Below, one piece after another: positions 63,987 through 64,000 of a stretch of 64,000 nucleotides of DNA. The stretch is from JAEUSG01 sp964590225 (lineage in GTDB: Bacteria; Fibrobacterota; OXYB2-FULL-49-7; JAEUSG01). Position numbers and translations under genes: made by a program. The notes beneath the pieces are model-generated. The model saw nothing but the letters and a program-made list of their open reading frames with translations, had not been told where the DNA came from and ran no database searches. The stretch is from NCBI GenBank assembly GCA_964590225.1, contig CAZPWS010000008.1, positions 1-64,000 of the forward strand, read 5' to 3'. Each line of letters starts with the position of its first letter. Position 1 is the stretch's first letter.

Positions 63987-64000
63987 ATGAAAAAAACGAT
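63987..64000 (+). CDS. Start of a gene cut by the window end
   Basis: ATG at 63987 begins 'MKKT', a typical signal-peptide start, with TGGAG at 63975-63979 seven nt upstream. Only 14 nt of the gene are visible, so nothing more can be said. It is divergent from the metallophosphoesterase gene. Confidence 0.4.

Overview
The window is gene-dense, moderately AT-rich bacterial chromosome. It has about 54 protein genes, three tRNA genes, several promoter and operator candidates and no recognisable transposase, phage or CRISPR locus. The best taxonomic guess is a Gram-negative member of the FCB group, most like the Fibrobacterota/Chitinispirillia. The evidence is a 'YPNPFNPATSI' C-terminal sorting-type domain on a giant secreted protein, many large TPR envelope proteins, lipoproteins, a TonB-C/AgmX-type protein, and a sugar-phosphorylase, ROK kinase and phosphoglucomutase-like HAD set that fits polysaccharide users. 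This assignment is inference; no rRNA is present.

Layout. 0-3 kb (minus): PEGA-domain membrane protein, ECF sigma factor and FecR-type anti-sigma with a TPR tail. 3-9 kb (plus): ROK sugar kinase, DsbD, MoxR ATPase, TPR protein, DUF58 protein and SpoU methylase. 9-11.6 kb (minus): HIT protein, lipoprotein, UppP and tRNA-Arg(ACG). 11.7-13.3 kb: NSS symporter plus a 31-residue MetS-like subunit. 14.3-18.3 kb: zinc ABC transporter (ZnuA, ZnuC, ZnuB) overlapping a ferredoxin-ASKHA (RACo-type) protein. 18.3-26.8 kb (minus): a 2816-residue fibronectin-type-III-like surface protein. 26.8-38.8 kb (minus): one long run of TPR protein, small helical protein, soluble histidine kinase, sigma-54 response regulator, HAMP-GGDDF protein, TPR/TonB-C protein, a 36-residue membrane peptide, AsnS, a block of three hairpins, AckA, TauE-like and DUF1634 proteins. 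38.9-41.8 kb (plus): HAD, UMF1-type MFS and Gfo/Idh/MocA oxidoreductase. 42-53 kb (plus): small MerR-like regulator, two barrel-like proteins with matching charged C-terminal helices, a 1173-residue TPR protein, a 989-residue TPR lipoprotein, a small secreted protein, TadA, tRNA-Ser(CGA) and an FAD oxidoreductase. 53-57.9 kb: secreted YCF48-like propeller, ABC-F ATPase, MFS transporter and an unknown basic-tailed protein. 58-60.5 kb: GH94-like phosphorylase, a terminator and tRNA-Asn. 60.7-64 kb (minus): lipoprotein, pilin-like protein and secreted metallophosphoesterase, then the start of a plus-strand gene at the right edge.

How the parts may work together. The most notable feature is an envelope programme. 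The barrel/TPR operon at 42-51 kb and the giant surface protein at 18-27 kb each have a perfect TGTGA-N6-TCACA palindrome in the promoter region, so one CRP/FNR-family regulator may control both. The 29-39 kb operon adds a signalling module (kinase, sigma-54 regulator, GGDEF-like protein) linked to TPR/TonB-C envelope proteins. The whole set resembles, in parts and gene order, trans-envelope machines such as the myxobacterial Glt gliding apparatus. That comparison is inference from architecture only.
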